A stretch of DNA of 64,000 bases from an uncultured Desulfatiglans sp. (GTDB lineage: Bacteria; Desulfobacterota; DSM-4660; Desulfatiglandales; Desulfatiglandaceae), in contig LR026961.1 in NCBI GenBank assembly GCA_900498135.1, positions 2,053,325 to 2,117,324 on the forward strand. The letters are read 5' to 3'. A model generated the notes under the pieces. It worked only from the letters and a program-made list of their open reading frames with translations. It made no database searches and had not been told where the DNA came from. The translations under genes were made by a program, and so were the position numbers. How positions within the stretch are numbered: position 1 is the stretch's first letter; every line of letters begins with the position of its first letter. Positions 18,534 to 27,534 of the stretch are shown in pieces.

Positions 18534-18930
18534 ATGCCGATTATTGAGAAGTCCTCGACGCCTTTATTTGCATGCCGGAACCGTGTGCTTTCTTGACATA
18601 TTCTTTACATTCCGCTATATTCCTGCTGTCGGCGACGGGCTTGAGGCCAATCTCGAGAGCAGGCCTCGGCTGGGGAAAATGATCTGGTGAGGTCCCGTTT
18701 CTGATTCGTCCCAAGATTCAACACAATCCTATTCTCCTGAACAATTAGATCTTGTTTTTTGCGTGCGTGGTGTCGCTTGGTACCCAGTGGGACCGGCTTC
18801 GCCGTGTTTGCGCGTGGGCGATACGGGAGTTCATGGCCGGTGGCTTGCCTTCGGGACGTCATGCGGTCTGATCTCGTTTCTGATATGGAGATCGGATCGT
18901 CTGCCGGTGGCGATAAGGAGATGCGGGAAT
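18534..18930 (+). other. Promoter-bearing 397-base leader region
   Basis: Gap between the WecA-type fusion gene and the sulfotransferase-like gene. It contains a near-consensus promoter (marked separately) and, inside the presumed leader, a hairpin GAGGCC (18643-18648) with GGCCTC (18662-18667). An in-frame GTG at 18763 would extend the downstream protein by 56 residues of low-complexity, arginine-rich sequence without a ribosome site, so I treat this stretch as untranslated leader. Confidence 0.5.
18593..18621 (+). promoter_or_regulatory. Sigma-70-like promoter
   Basis: TTGACA at 18593-18598, a 17-base spacer and TATATT at 18616-18621. A transcript from here would begin near 18628 and carry a leader of about 300 bases before the TTG start of the sulfotransferase-like gene. 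It could drive the run of plus-strand glycan genes that continues to 33807. Confidence 0.6.
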
Positions 18931-20871
18931 TTGAAAGACCCTTTGGAAAATGGTGTGATTGCCGTCATTGGGATGCATCGCAGCGGCACCTCGATGATCG
19001 CAGGGTTGCTGCATGCTTGCGGTCTGTTCCTCGGCGCCGAGGACAGACTGTTGCCGCCGCATGAAACGAACCGGATGGGCTTTTTCGAGCATGAGGATTT
19101 CGTGAATATCAACGAACGGATCCTGGCTCATTTCGGTGGCTCCTGGCATGCACCGCCGCCTCTCGAAGGGCGGTGGTATGCGGATCCGGCTCTGGCTCCT
19201 CTGGCCGAAGAGGCCCGAGTCCTGATCGCCTCCTTCCCGATGAATGAAGTGTGGGGTTTCAAGGATCCCAGGACGACGATCCTTCTGCCTTTTTGGCGCC
19301 GTCTCATCCCGGATCTGCGATTTGTCGTCTGCATGCGCAACCCTCTGGAAGTGGGGAGATCCCTGCTTCAACGCGATGACATTGCGGTGGAGCGCGGTGC
19401 GTGGCTGTGGGAGCATTATGTCACGGCGGCCCTCCATGGCACGGAAGGCGCGCCGCGCTGCATCGTCTATTTCGACGAGTTCTTCAAGTTCCGAACCTCC
19501 GCTGCCAGGCGGATGGTCGAGTTCTGCGGTCTCGCGTGGCCGGAGGATGCCAAGTGGGTCGAGAAGACCATCCGTTCGGATTTGCATCACCACCAGGTTG
19601 GACTGCAGGAGTTTTTCGAAGAGGATGACCTGCCTGCGAGGGCTAAGATCATCTATCTGATGACGCGGGCCGTCAGCCGAGACGGTTATGCAGCGGTTGG
19701 TGCCGGCGACGATGATATGAAGGCGCTCCGATTGTCCGCGCTCGTTGACTTTGTGCGACAGATGGGTGAGGAAAACGCACTTCTGCGCACTGAGCGACGG
19801 CTGGGTGAGACGATGACGGCCCTGGCAGAGAACGAGCGCGCTTTGGCGGGATCCGTTACCAAGGTTTCTTCCCTTCAGGAGATCATCTCGCAGAAGGATA
19901 GCTTTACAGACGACATCAAAAAATTGAATGGAAAATTCCTGGAGGATAAAGAGCGACAGGTTATTGCGGCCAACGATGCATTGTCACGAAAGCAGATCGA
20001 ATTGGAAGAACTGACCCTGAGGCACAACCGCGTTTTGAATGAAAATGAGCAGCAGTTGGCGCGAATCAAAAAGGAATATGAAAATATTTTTGCAGACAGG
20101 GACAGGCAGTTGTCCGAACTGCGGGAGATTTTAAAGGAAAAGGAAACTCGGTTCAACGCGTTCGAGAGGGAATCGCGCGATCTGATTTTGAAAAAAGATG
20201 CCGAGATTAGGGATAAGACCGCTGCTCTGAACGATTCATATAAGAACATAGAAAAGTCGAAGGTTGAAATCGATAATTTGCTTAAACAAATGGGAAATAA
20301 GGAAAAAGCTATTAAAGATCTCGTAGAGGAATCGAAAAATCACTTTCTGCGCTTTTCAGAACTCGAAAACAGCGTCCTTGAGAAAGAAAAGGAAATAAAA
20401 GAAGCAGAACAAACGATTTTTTTGAAAATCCAGTTGCTGGTCAAGCAGAATAAAGCCATTTTTGCATTATCCGAAAGAACAAGAAATCAGGAAACGGTTT
20501 TGAGGATAAAAGATCAGTACTGTAGGAACATCGAAAAGGAAATCCGCTCAAAGATAGAGATTATTAAAAACCTGGAAAATGCGATTCAGGAAAAAGAGAC
20601 GCAGCACCTTCATGATAACGAGAGGTTGGTGTCTGCGGGACGGGAAATCGCCGAGTCCAAGGTAAAAGAACGGTCTTTTGAAACGCAGATAGAAAATTTG
20701 AATCGATCGATCCGCCTCATGAAAGCGGATATCGATGAGAAAAGCCGAAAAATAACCGAACTCGAAACCCTTTTGACTGAGCACGCCGAAACACTGAGGA
20801 ATATCTTCGACTCCCAGTCGTGGAAAGCGGTTCGCTTCTATGGAAAAATCAAGGGGTTTTTCCTTTCCTGA
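18931..20871 (+). CDS. Sulfotransferase-like protein with long C-terminal coiled coil
   Basis: 646 residues from a TTG at 18931, chosen because AAGGAG ends 10 bases upstream and the P-loop domain begins right after; the ATG at 18921 is out of frame. Residues 8-260 are a P-loop sulfotransferase-like domain: GMHRSGTSMIAG (14-25) is the PAPS-binding loop, WGFKDPRT and CMRNPLEVGRSLL match the 3'-phosphate-binding region. Residues 270-625 are almost uninterrupted heptad-rich helix (many Glu/Lys/Leu), ending in NIFDSQSWKAVRFYGKIKGFFLS. That closing segment is often found at the end of glycosyltransferases and methyltransferases in polysaccharide loci with coiled-coil chain-length regulators. The protein may sulfate a glycan and use the coiled coil as ruler or scaffold; this is inference. 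No PAPS-synthesis genes are in the window. Confidence 0.8.
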   Translation: MKDPLENGVIAVIGMHRSGTSMIAGLLHACGLFLGAEDRLLPPHETNRMGFFEHEDFVNINERILAHFGGSWHAPPPLEGRWYADPALAPLAEEARVLIASFPMNEVWGFKDPRTTILLPFWRRLIPDLRFVVCMRNPLEVGRSLLQRDDIAVERGAWLWEHYVTAALHGTEGAPRCIVYFDEFFKFRTSAARRMVEFCGLAWPEDAKWVEKTIRSDLHHHQVGLQEFFEEDDLPARAKIIYLMTRAVSRDGYAAVGAGDDDMKALRLSALVDFVRQMGEENALLRTERRLGETMTALAENERALAGSVTKVSSLQEIISQKDSFTDDIKKLNGKFLEDKERQVIAANDALSRKQIELEELTLRHNRVLNENEQQLARIKKEYENIFADRDRQLSELREILKEKETRFNAFERESRDLILKKDAEIRDKTAALNDSYKNIEKSKVEIDNLLKQMGNKEKAIKDLVEESKNHFLRFSELENSVLEKEKEIKEAEQTIFLKIQLLVKQNKAIFALSERTRNQETVLRIKDQYCRNIEKEIRSKIEIIKNLENAIQEKETQHLHDNERLVSAGREIAESKVKERSFETQIENLNRSIRLMKADIDEKSRKITELETLLTEHAETLRNIFDSQSWKAVRFYGKIKGFFLS

Positions 20872-20928
20872 GGTTCCCGGAAGGTACCGTCTTAATCGGG
20901 CGAGAAGAGGTGATGCGCAGGGTTGAGT

Positions 20929-22401
20929 ATGCCGCTTGGACGGGAATTTCTTTTCAATGTTTATACGGACCTATCGAAACCCCTGTATGTCGGCAAGGGC
21001 AATGTGCTCTATGTCCAGGGATGGTGCTATCACACGGAGGAACACATCCGCAGGTTGACGGTGATCTTCGACGGCATGGCGCATCCGGTCAGGAACTTCG
21101 GTCTGGCCAGATTGGATGTCTTTCGTGCGCAATTCGGCATTGCCGACACGCAGGGGCACAGCCTGAACAGCGGATTTTGGGTGATGATTCCCCTGCAGGC
21201 GGAGGGTGCCCCGAGAACCGCTGGACTGAAGCTGAGCGCAGTACTGGCGGATGGAACCGTCTGTGAGGTGGATGGGGGGCAGGTTTGCCTCGAGCCGGAC
21301 TTGACGGTGGAGCCTGTAGCGGTGCGGGCAGATGCCACCGAGCCCCTGGTGGCCATCTGTATGGCGACCTACAACCCACCGGCCGGCTTTTTGAAACGGC
21401 AGATCGAGTCCATTAAAAGCCAGACCTATCGGAACTGGGTGTGTATCGTGAACGACGATTGCTCCAGTCCGGAATGTCTTTCCTCGATAGCAGGCTGCAT
21501 CGGCGACGATCCGAGGTTCCTCCTTTTTTCCAATGAACGGAATCTTGGTTATTACCATAATTTCGAGCGGATTTTGACGCGGGTCCCGCAGGAGGCCGCT
21601 TATGTCGCCCTTGCGGATCAGGACGACCTGTGGCACGAATCCAAGATCGAGAGGCTGCTGGGTGAATTCGACGATTCGACGACCCTTGTATATTCCGATA
21701 TGAATATCGTCGACGGCCGGGGCAAGCTGATTTCGGACACCTATTGGACGACGAGAAAAAACAATTATTCCCGGCTCGATTTGCTTCTTCTGGCCAATAC
21801 GGTGACGGGGGCGGCATCGATGTTCCGGCGGGATTTGATCCCTTGCCTGCTGCCTTTTCCTGAAAAGATCGACGATATCTATCACGACCATTTTATCGCC
21901 TGTGTCGCTTTGAGCTGTGGCTGTATACATTATGTTGACGAACCGCTTTATGATTATGTCCAGCATGGTGAAAACGTCATAGGTCATTATGTGAAAACGG
22001 GTAAAAAATCACCGTACGTTCGTATCTCAATGATTGATAAGATAAAGTCTATCAAGCAGACCTTGTGTGCGCTGCCTGGAGCTTTGAAGGGGGTTTTTTT
22101 CTATTATCAATCTCAATATTATAATAATTTCATAAGAAGAATCATTTTTAGCATTATTATAAGAGAGCGATGTGTTGATATAGATAATAAAAAGAAACGT
22201 ATTCTCAATGGTTTTATCTCGACGGAATCGTCCTGTTGGTATCTTGTGTATCAGGTTGTGCGAAATCGGTTGATGCGGCGCGGTCCGATTACAATGCATT
22301 TGGATGGCATTTTGTTGAAGAGTGTCCTGTCCGTCAAATTACTCAAATACTACTACAGGGTTCGCAGATGGTTCATTCCGGCTGGACCTGTTTCCGGTTA
22401 G
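20929..22401 (+). CDS. GT2 glycosyltransferase with N-terminal beta domain
   Basis: About 490 residues. The ATG at 20929 has AGGG six bases upstream; a TTG at 20923 is an alternative. Residues 5-125 form a beta-rich domain of a kind I cannot name (YVQGW, VIFDG, LARLDV, NSGFWVMIP). Residues 135-375 are a GT2 domain: VAICMATYNPPAGFLKRQIE, IVNDDCSSPE, ADQDDLWHESKIE (metal site near 230) and TGAASMFRRD, resembling WbbJ/rhamnosyltransferases of the RfbF-like group. The last 110 residues are basic and AT-rich, perhaps a membrane-contact segment. The beta domain is repeated at the C-terminus of the next protein, so the two probably recognise the same ligand or partner. Confidence 0.85.
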   Translation: MPLGREFLFNVYTDLSKPLYVGKGNVLYVQGWCYHTEEHIRRLTVIFDGMAHPVRNFGLARLDVFRAQFGIADTQGHSLNSGFWVMIPLQAEGAPRTAGLKLSAVLADGTVCEVDGGQVCLEPDLTVEPVAVRADATEPLVAICMATYNPPAGFLKRQIESIKSQTYRNWVCIVNDDCSSPECLSSIAGCIGDDPRFLLFSNERNLGYYHNFERILTRVPQEAAYVALADQDDLWHESKIERLLGEFDDSTTLVYSDMNIVDGRGKLISDTYWTTRKNNYSRLDLLLLANTVTGAASMFRRDLIPCLLPFPEKIDDIYHDHFIACVALSCGCIHYVDEPLYDYVQHGENVIGHYVKTGKKSPYVRISMIDKIKSIKQTLCALPGALKGVFFYYQSQYYNNFIRRIIFSIIIRERCVDIDNKKKRILNGFISTESSCWYLVYQVVRNRLMRRGPITMHLDGILLKSVLSVKLLKYYYRVRRWFIPAGPVSG

Positions 22402-22473
22402 CCTGGGCGTACTGCTTTGACGTCTGCTCTGTTTCGGATGGGCGCGATTCAGTTTTTTTTGAAGGTGATGGGA

Positions 22474-24930
22474 ATGGAAAATGGGAAAGCGGATGAGGAG
22501 AAGAAAGTTCAGGTAGAGGAGCTCCTATTGAATGTGATGGAGGACCGTGCAGCCGAGGAGCATCCGGCTGTGCGGTTCATCCGCCGTAAGATCAGCCCTC
22601 TGAATCTGGATGTACGCGATTCTTTAGTTCCTCGTGTAAACGTGCTCATCGGCATCATCGACTTCAAGTATTTTTTCGGCGGATATATCAGTGTTTTCAG
22701 TCTGGCGAAGCGCCTGGCCCTCGCCGGGTATCCGGTAAGGATCATCGTGACCGAGGAATGCTATTTCGAGCCCATGGAATGGTGCAGGAGGATCCGGGAC
22801 TACGAAGGGCTCGAAGATTTCTTCGATTGCGTCGAAGTGGTGTATGCGCCGGACAGAAAAGACCCGATACCTTGCCATCCGCAGGATGCCATCGTGGCGA
22901 CGAGCTGCTGGAGCGCCCATATCGCTCATTTGACCATGCGTGCCCTGGCGGGTGATCGCTTCATCTATCTGAGCCAGGAGTACGAACCGATCTTTTATGA
23001 ACTGGGCTCCCTCCACGTCCTGTCCCGGATGAGCTATGATCTCCCCCACTATGGTATTTTTTCGACGAAGATCCTGATGGATTATCATCGCCGCAATCGG
23101 ATCGGGCTGTTCCGGGAATCGACGGAGGAGGGTGAGAAGAACTCCGTTGCCTTCGAGAACGCGATCCTTCGGTTCGATGTCAGCGAGGAGATGCTCAGGG
23201 AGCGGCCCGTGAGGCGTCTGGTATTCTATGCAAGGCCTGAGACCCATGCGGCCAGAAACTGCTTCGAACTCGGCATGCTCGCACTATCCGGGGCGATTGC
23301 CGAGGGTGCCTTCCAGGGAAAGTGGGAGTTTTACGGCATCGGGTCGCTTCAGTCCTCTCCCAGCTGTATCCTGATCGACGAGGCGGGTCCCCGCCTCAAT
23401 CTTCTGCCGAAGATGAGTCTGAACGAGTACCGTGATCTTCTGCCGCATTTCGACGTCGGCTTGAGCCTGATGATGAGCCCGCACCCGAGCCTTGTTCCCC
23501 TCGAGATGGCCGCTGCCGGGATTCGGGTGGTGACCAATACCTTCGCCAACAAGACCGTCGATGTCTTGAAGGGCATTTCGACCAATCTTATCCCGGCCGA
23601 TCCCACCGTCGAAGGCATTCGGGAGGGGCTCGTCGAGGCGGTCGCGGGCGTGGAGGATTGGGACGGCCGCATCCAAGGGTCGCAGGTAAGGTGGCCTCAG
23701 GATTGGGGTGTGTCGTTCGATGGGGCCTTTCTGGAAAAGATGAAAGGTTTCATCGGATGGGAGCCCCCGTTGGGGGCGGCGAGGCAGAGGTCGTCCGCGG
23801 CTTCGGCGGGTGATCCGGACCTCGAGCCTCCAGCCGTCGTTCGCTCGCTCGTCAAGCTGATTGCCAGACAACCGGATACCTTCGTCTACCGGGTCAGCCG
23901 CGAGGACGAGATGTACCTCGACAGCCTCGGCCACGTCGGAGAGGACGAGGCGCTGTGGTGGTATTTCAAATCGGGGCTCATGTCGTTTGAAACCATTCAG
24001 AAGATTGTGGCGGCGTCCCAACGGAGATTTGAGGATGTCGGAAGCTTCCTTGATTTCGCTTGCGGCTATGGCCGGGTCTCCCGGTTTCTGGTTCAGGTGA
24101 TGGATACTCAAAAGATTTGGGTGAGCGATATCTATCAGGATGCCGTCAGATTTCAGGAGCGCTGTTTCGGGGTGAACGGGTTTTTTTCGAGGACAGAGCC
24201 TTCAGAGGTTCGGTTTCCAGGGAAGTTCGAGATCGTTTACGTCGGTTCGCTCTTTTCCCATCTGCCCGCCGCCCGCTTCGAAGAATGGCTGATCCGGCTG
24301 TATGGTCTGCTCGAGGATGAAGGTGTCCTGATCCTTTCGACCCACAGCGAGAAGGCCATCCCGCCAGGAGTGCCGTTCGCGGAGGACGGTTTTACCTTTA
24401 TCCCGTTCAGTGAAAGCCGAAGCCTTTCGAAGGAGGAGTATGGCAGCACGTATGTGCGGAAGGACTGGTTCGAGCGTCTCGCCTCCCGGCTGGGCGTGAC
24501 CAATCTTACCTGTATGGCGGAGGAGTTGTGCGAGCAACAGGACATCTATGTCCTTTCGAAACGTTATATTCCCGCACTGAGCACGCTTGTCCCCACCTTC
24601 AGACCGGTCGGGAGCATCGACACGATCACGATTACCGATGATCAAACCTTTTATATGCGGGGCTGGGCGGCTGACCGTCAGACGGGTGCGCCTGTCAAGC
24701 AGGTCATGATCTATTGCGATGGGAGTGAGGTGGGCGAGGCGGCCCTGGGTTATGCCCGGACGGATGTCAGGGATTATTTCCAGAGGGATGAATTCGTCAT
24801 GTCGGGCTGGGAGTTCGAGGGGCGGCCGCCCGTGCTGAACAGCCAGGGGATTTCCCTGCGCGAAGGAATCATCGTGAAGGTGACCGGCTGGGGCGGCGAG
24901 ATTGGCTATCTGAACGGAATGGGTTTCTGA
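22474..24930 (+). CDS. WsaF-like GT4 glycosyltransferase fused to methyltransferase and beta domain
   Basis: 818 residues from the ATG at 22474 (AAGG eight bases upstream); earlier in-frame starts at 22417 and 22468 are possible. Residues 45-425 resemble the rhamnosyltransferase WsaF: NVLIGIIDFKYFFGGYISVF, SQEYEPIFYELGS, FYARPETHAARNCFELG, and a C-terminal donor site PHPSLVPLEMAAAGI. Residues 490-650 are a SAM methyltransferase: FLDFACGYGRVSRFL (motif I, about 524-538) and YVGSLFSHLPA. Residues 710-818 are a beta domain (YMRGWAAD, IYCDG, YARTDV, MSGWEF) shared with the preceding protein. The chain may add a sugar and then methylate it, a combination used elsewhere to cap and stop polysaccharide growth. 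That role is inference. Confidence 0.82.
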   Translation: MENGKADEEKKVQVEELLLNVMEDRAAEEHPAVRFIRRKISPLNLDVRDSLVPRVNVLIGIIDFKYFFGGYISVFSLAKRLALAGYPVRIIVTEECYFEPMEWCRRIRDYEGLEDFFDCVEVVYAPDRKDPIPCHPQDAIVATSCWSAHIAHLTMRALAGDRFIYLSQEYEPIFYELGSLHVLSRMSYDLPHYGIFSTKILMDYHRRNRIGLFRESTEEGEKNSVAFENAILRFDVSEEMLRERPVRRLVFYARPETHAARNCFELGMLALSGAIAEGAFQGKWEFYGIGSLQSSPSCILIDEAGPRLNLLPKMSLNEYRDLLPHFDVGLSLMMSPHPSLVPLEMAAAGIRVVTNTFANKTVDVLKGISTNLIPADPTVEGIREGLVEAVAGVEDWDGRIQGSQVRWPQDWGVSFDGAFLEKMKGFIGWEPPLGAARQRSSAASAGDPDLEPPAVVRSLVKLIARQPDTFVYRVSREDEMYLDSLGHVGEDEALWWYFKSGLMSFETIQKIVAASQRRFEDVGSFLDFACGYGRVSRFLVQVMDTQKIWVSDIYQDAVRFQERCFGVNGFFSRTEPSEVRFPGKFEIVYVGSLFSHLPAARFEEWLIRLYGLLEDEGVLILSTHSEKAIPPGVPFAEDGFTFIPFSESRSLSKEEYGSTYVRKDWFERLASRLGVTNLTCMAEELCEQQDIYVLSKRYIPALSTLVPTFRPVGSIDTITITDDQTFYMRGWAADRQTGAPVKQVMIYCDGSEVGEAALGYARTDVRDYFQRDEFVMSGWEFEGRPPVLNSQGISLREGIIVKVTGWGGEIGYLNGMGF

Positions 24931-24968
24931 CGGGGGATGTGCCCGGGTGCGCGGGGTGAAGGACTGTC

Positions 24969-25892
24969 ATGGATATCGATGAGCGGGACAGGGTGGCCGA
25001 GCTCTGGGACCATTCGCAGGAGCAATACCGGAGGGATGATCGGGTGCTTTATTGGGAGCTCCTGCCGGCGGTTCAACGCTACCAGAACGAGATGATGACC
25101 GGAGATGCCGAGACCGGGTATTTTGATCGGACGCTCGGAGAATTGGAGGCCCGCAAGGGGAATACGGGGCTGCGGGGCCTGTCTATAGGCTGCAATGAAG
25201 GGGATCCGGCCTGCGAGATGATCCTGTTCGAACGGGGGCTTTTCGCGCGGATCGAGGTGGTGGACCTTGCGGAGGGTCTGCTTGAAAGGCAGCAGGGAAT
25301 TGCGCGCTCGAGGGGCATCGAGGGCATTGACTATCTGTGCCGGAACCTGAATGCCGTCGAGATCGAACCGGACGTCTATGATTTCATCTGGGCCGTCGGA
25401 ACGGTTCACCATGTCGAAAGGCTCGATCACCTGTTTGATCAGATCAACAAAGGCCTACGTTCCGGCGGCCTTTTTATGATGCGGGAATACATCGGCCCGC
25501 GCCGTCTCCAATTTACGGACAGGCAGCTGCGCATCGTGAACGAGATTCTGCGCATTTTGCCGGAACCTTATAAGAAGACGGCTGACGGGCGCATCAAGAA
25601 TCATCTTGAACGGTATGATATCGAGGCGATCAAGGCCCATGATCCTTCTGAATCGATCAGATCGGATGAGATCATGCATTTTGCGGCCAAACATCTCGAA
25701 CTGATCGAGGTCGCCGAAACCGGCGGGACGATCCTCCATCCCTTGTTGAGCGACATCGCCTTCAATTTCGACCGTGATGAAACCGGAGCGGGCCTCATCG
25801 AGGGGCTGATTCTGCTGGAGAGGATTCTGCTCGGAGAAAAGGTCCTTCCCAGCGATTATGTCTTTTGCCTTGCAGGAAAAACGATGAAGTAG
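24969..25892 (+). CDS. SAM-dependent methyltransferase
   Basis: 307 residues. The N-terminus is helical (RVAELWDHSQEQYRRDDRVLYW). Motif I is LSIGCNEGDPACEM (about 71-84), a variant with Asn/Glu in the glycine loop. Strand 2 ends EVVDLAEG, strand 4 reads FIWAVGTVHHVERLDHLF, and GLRSGGLFMMREYIGP follows, as in Methyltransf_11/25 proteins. A C-terminal half rich in Glu/Arg is conserved in methyltransferases of polysaccharide loci. Substrate unknown. The gene starts 38 bases after the WsaF-like fusion and ends 12 bases before algI-like, so all three are probably one transcript. Confidence 0.8.
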   Translation: MDIDERDRVAELWDHSQEQYRRDDRVLYWELLPAVQRYQNEMMTGDAETGYFDRTLGELEARKGNTGLRGLSIGCNEGDPACEMILFERGLFARIEVVDLAEGLLERQQGIARSRGIEGIDYLCRNLNAVEIEPDVYDFIWAVGTVHHVERLDHLFDQINKGLRSGGLFMMREYIGPRRLQFTDRQLRIVNEILRILPEPYKKTADGRIKNHLERYDIEAIKAHDPSESIRSDEIMHFAAKHLELIEVAETGGTILHPLLSDIAFNFDRDETGAGLIEGLILLERILLGEKVLPSDYVFCLAGKTMK

Positions 25893-25904
25893 AGCGCCGT
25901 TCTT

Positions 25905-27359
25905 ATGGTATTCAGTTCCATCATATTCCTCTTCTGCTTCCTGCCGGTTACGCTCGGCATCTATTTCCTTCTGGGAAGAAGAGGGCAGAATGCGTGGCTT
26001 CTGTTGGCGAGCCTGGTCTTCTATGCGTGGGGGGAGGTGTTCTATGTCGCCGTCATGCTGGCATCCATTGCCGCCAACTACGCCGTCGGGGTCCTGATCG
26101 CCGCTTTCCGCGGCGGTCGCTGGGCGCGTCTTATCCTGGGGATCGGCATCGCCGCCGATCTGGCGATTCTGGTCTTTTTCAAGTACAGCGCCTTCCTGGC
26201 CGAGAACCTCTCCTTCCTCATGTCCCCCATCCTCGGGCGGACGGCGGCTGGTATAGATCCCGGCCATCTACCCCTCGGCATCTCCTTTTTCACCTTTCAG
26301 TCCATGTCCTACATCATCGATGTCTACCGTGGGGCTGCGCCGGCTCAACGCAATCCCCTGAACATCGGATTGTATATTGCGTTGTTTCCTCAGTTGATTG
26401 CCGGACCGATCGTCCGCTATCACGATCTGGCCAGGCAGATCGTGTCACGGCGCGTGCGTCTCCCTGATTTCGCCGCCGGAGCGGAGCGCTTCGTATTCGG
26501 TCTGGGCAAAAAGGTGTTGATCGCCAACAATGCGGGTGCCATAGCGGATCCCATCTTTGCTGTTTCCAGCGGAGATTTGACCGCTCCAGTGGCGTGGCTC
26601 GGGATCGTCTGTTACACGATCCAGATCTACTTCGATTTTTCCGGATACAGCGATATGGCGATAGGCCTCGGGCGGATGTTCGGCTTCCGTTTTCTCGAAA
26701 ATTTCAACTATCCCTATATCGCCCGATCCATGAGGGGGTTCTGGAGACGCTGGCACATCTCGCTTTCGACCTGGTTTCGTGATTATCTCTACATTCCACT
26801 TGGAGGCAGCCGGAAAGGGCCTCTGCGCACCTATGCGAACCTGGCGACGGTCTTTTTCCTGGTGGGCCTCTGGCACGGCGCGAGCTGGAATTTCGTTGTG
26901 TGGGGGCTCTTTCACGGGACATTCCTGGTGTTGGAGCGCCTGGGGTTGGGCTCCCTGCTCGAGCGTTGCTGGCGGCCGATCCGACATGGATATGTTTTGG
27001 CAGTCGTTATGACCGGCTGGGTGTTTTTCAGGGCCGAGACGCTGTCCGGAGCGCTGGGCTATCTCGAGGCGATGATGGGCCTGACGGCCGGGGATGCACT
27101 CCGCTATCCCCTGGAGACCTACCTGGATCGGCAGGCATGGGGGGTGGTGCTCTGCGGGGCTGTGTTTGCCACGCCTGTATTTCCTGCAGTCCGTGCTTGG
27201 ATGCGGAGGCTTGGTGAGAGTGCGGGCGGAGTGGCCGGGGTGATGAGCCGTTGCGCTGCCGGGGCCATGGAAAACGCGGCCTTCGTGCTGCTGCTCGCGG
27301 GTTCGATCCTCTTTCTTGCGGCAGGGTCTTACAACCCCTTTATTTATTTTCGGTTTTAG
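25905..27359 (+). CDS. MBOAT-family O-acyltransferase, AlgI-like
   Basis: 484 residues with about ten transmembrane segments. LPLGISFFTFQSMSYIIDVY, FDFSGYSDMAIGLGRMFGF, FWRRWHISLSTWFRDYLYIP and LVGLWHGASWNFVVWG are hallmarks of AlgI/DltB-type MBOAT proteins, with the catalytic histidine in LWHG near residue 323. Such proteins take acetyl groups from cytoplasmic acetyl-CoA and pass them across the membrane to a periplasmic acetyltransferase. The ATG at 25905 follows the methyltransferase stop by 12 bases. The AlgJ/AlgX-like gene downstream supplies the periplasmic partner, so the pair should O-acetylate the polysaccharide of this locus. Alginate itself is not implied: no alginate polymerase genes are present. 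Confidence 0.92.
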   Translation: MVFSSIIFLFCFLPVTLGIYFLLGRRGQNAWLLLASLVFYAWGEVFYVAVMLASIAANYAVGVLIAAFRGGRWARLILGIGIAADLAILVFFKYSAFLAENLSFLMSPILGRTAAGIDPGHLPLGISFFTFQSMSYIIDVYRGAAPAQRNPLNIGLYIALFPQLIAGPIVRYHDLARQIVSRRVRLPDFAAGAERFVFGLGKKVLIANNAGAIADPIFAVSSGDLTAPVAWLGIVCYTIQIYFDFSGYSDMAIGLGRMFGFRFLENFNYPYIARSMRGFWRRWHISLSTWFRDYLYIPLGGSRKGPLRTYANLATVFFLVGLWHGASWNFVVWGLFHGTFLVLERLGLGSLLERCWRPIRHGYVLAVVMTGWVFFRAETLSGALGYLEAMMGLTAGDALRYPLETYLDRQAWGVVLCGAVFATPVFPAVRAWMRRLGESAGGVAGVMSRCAAGAMENAAFVLLLAGSILFLAAGSYNPFIYFRF

Positions 27360-27534
27360 GGCAGCAGAAGAGTTCCGCGGCTTTTGCCCCTGCACTCTTT
27401 TGAACGGCGGATTTTTTGGATTCGCTATGTGTGCTGAAATACGGTCGTTCGACTATTTCATTGAAACGAAAGGGTGTCGAGCGTTTTCACAGCCTTTCCC
27501 GGCGGCGGAGCATCGCCGCGCATAACGCTTACAG

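Noticed and set aside
18763-18930. N-terminal extension of the sulfotransferase-like protein
   Set aside because: The extra 56 residues are arginine-rich and unlike a signal peptide or domain, lack a ribosome site, and follow a strong promoter by too long a distance to be preferred over the TTG with AAGGAG.
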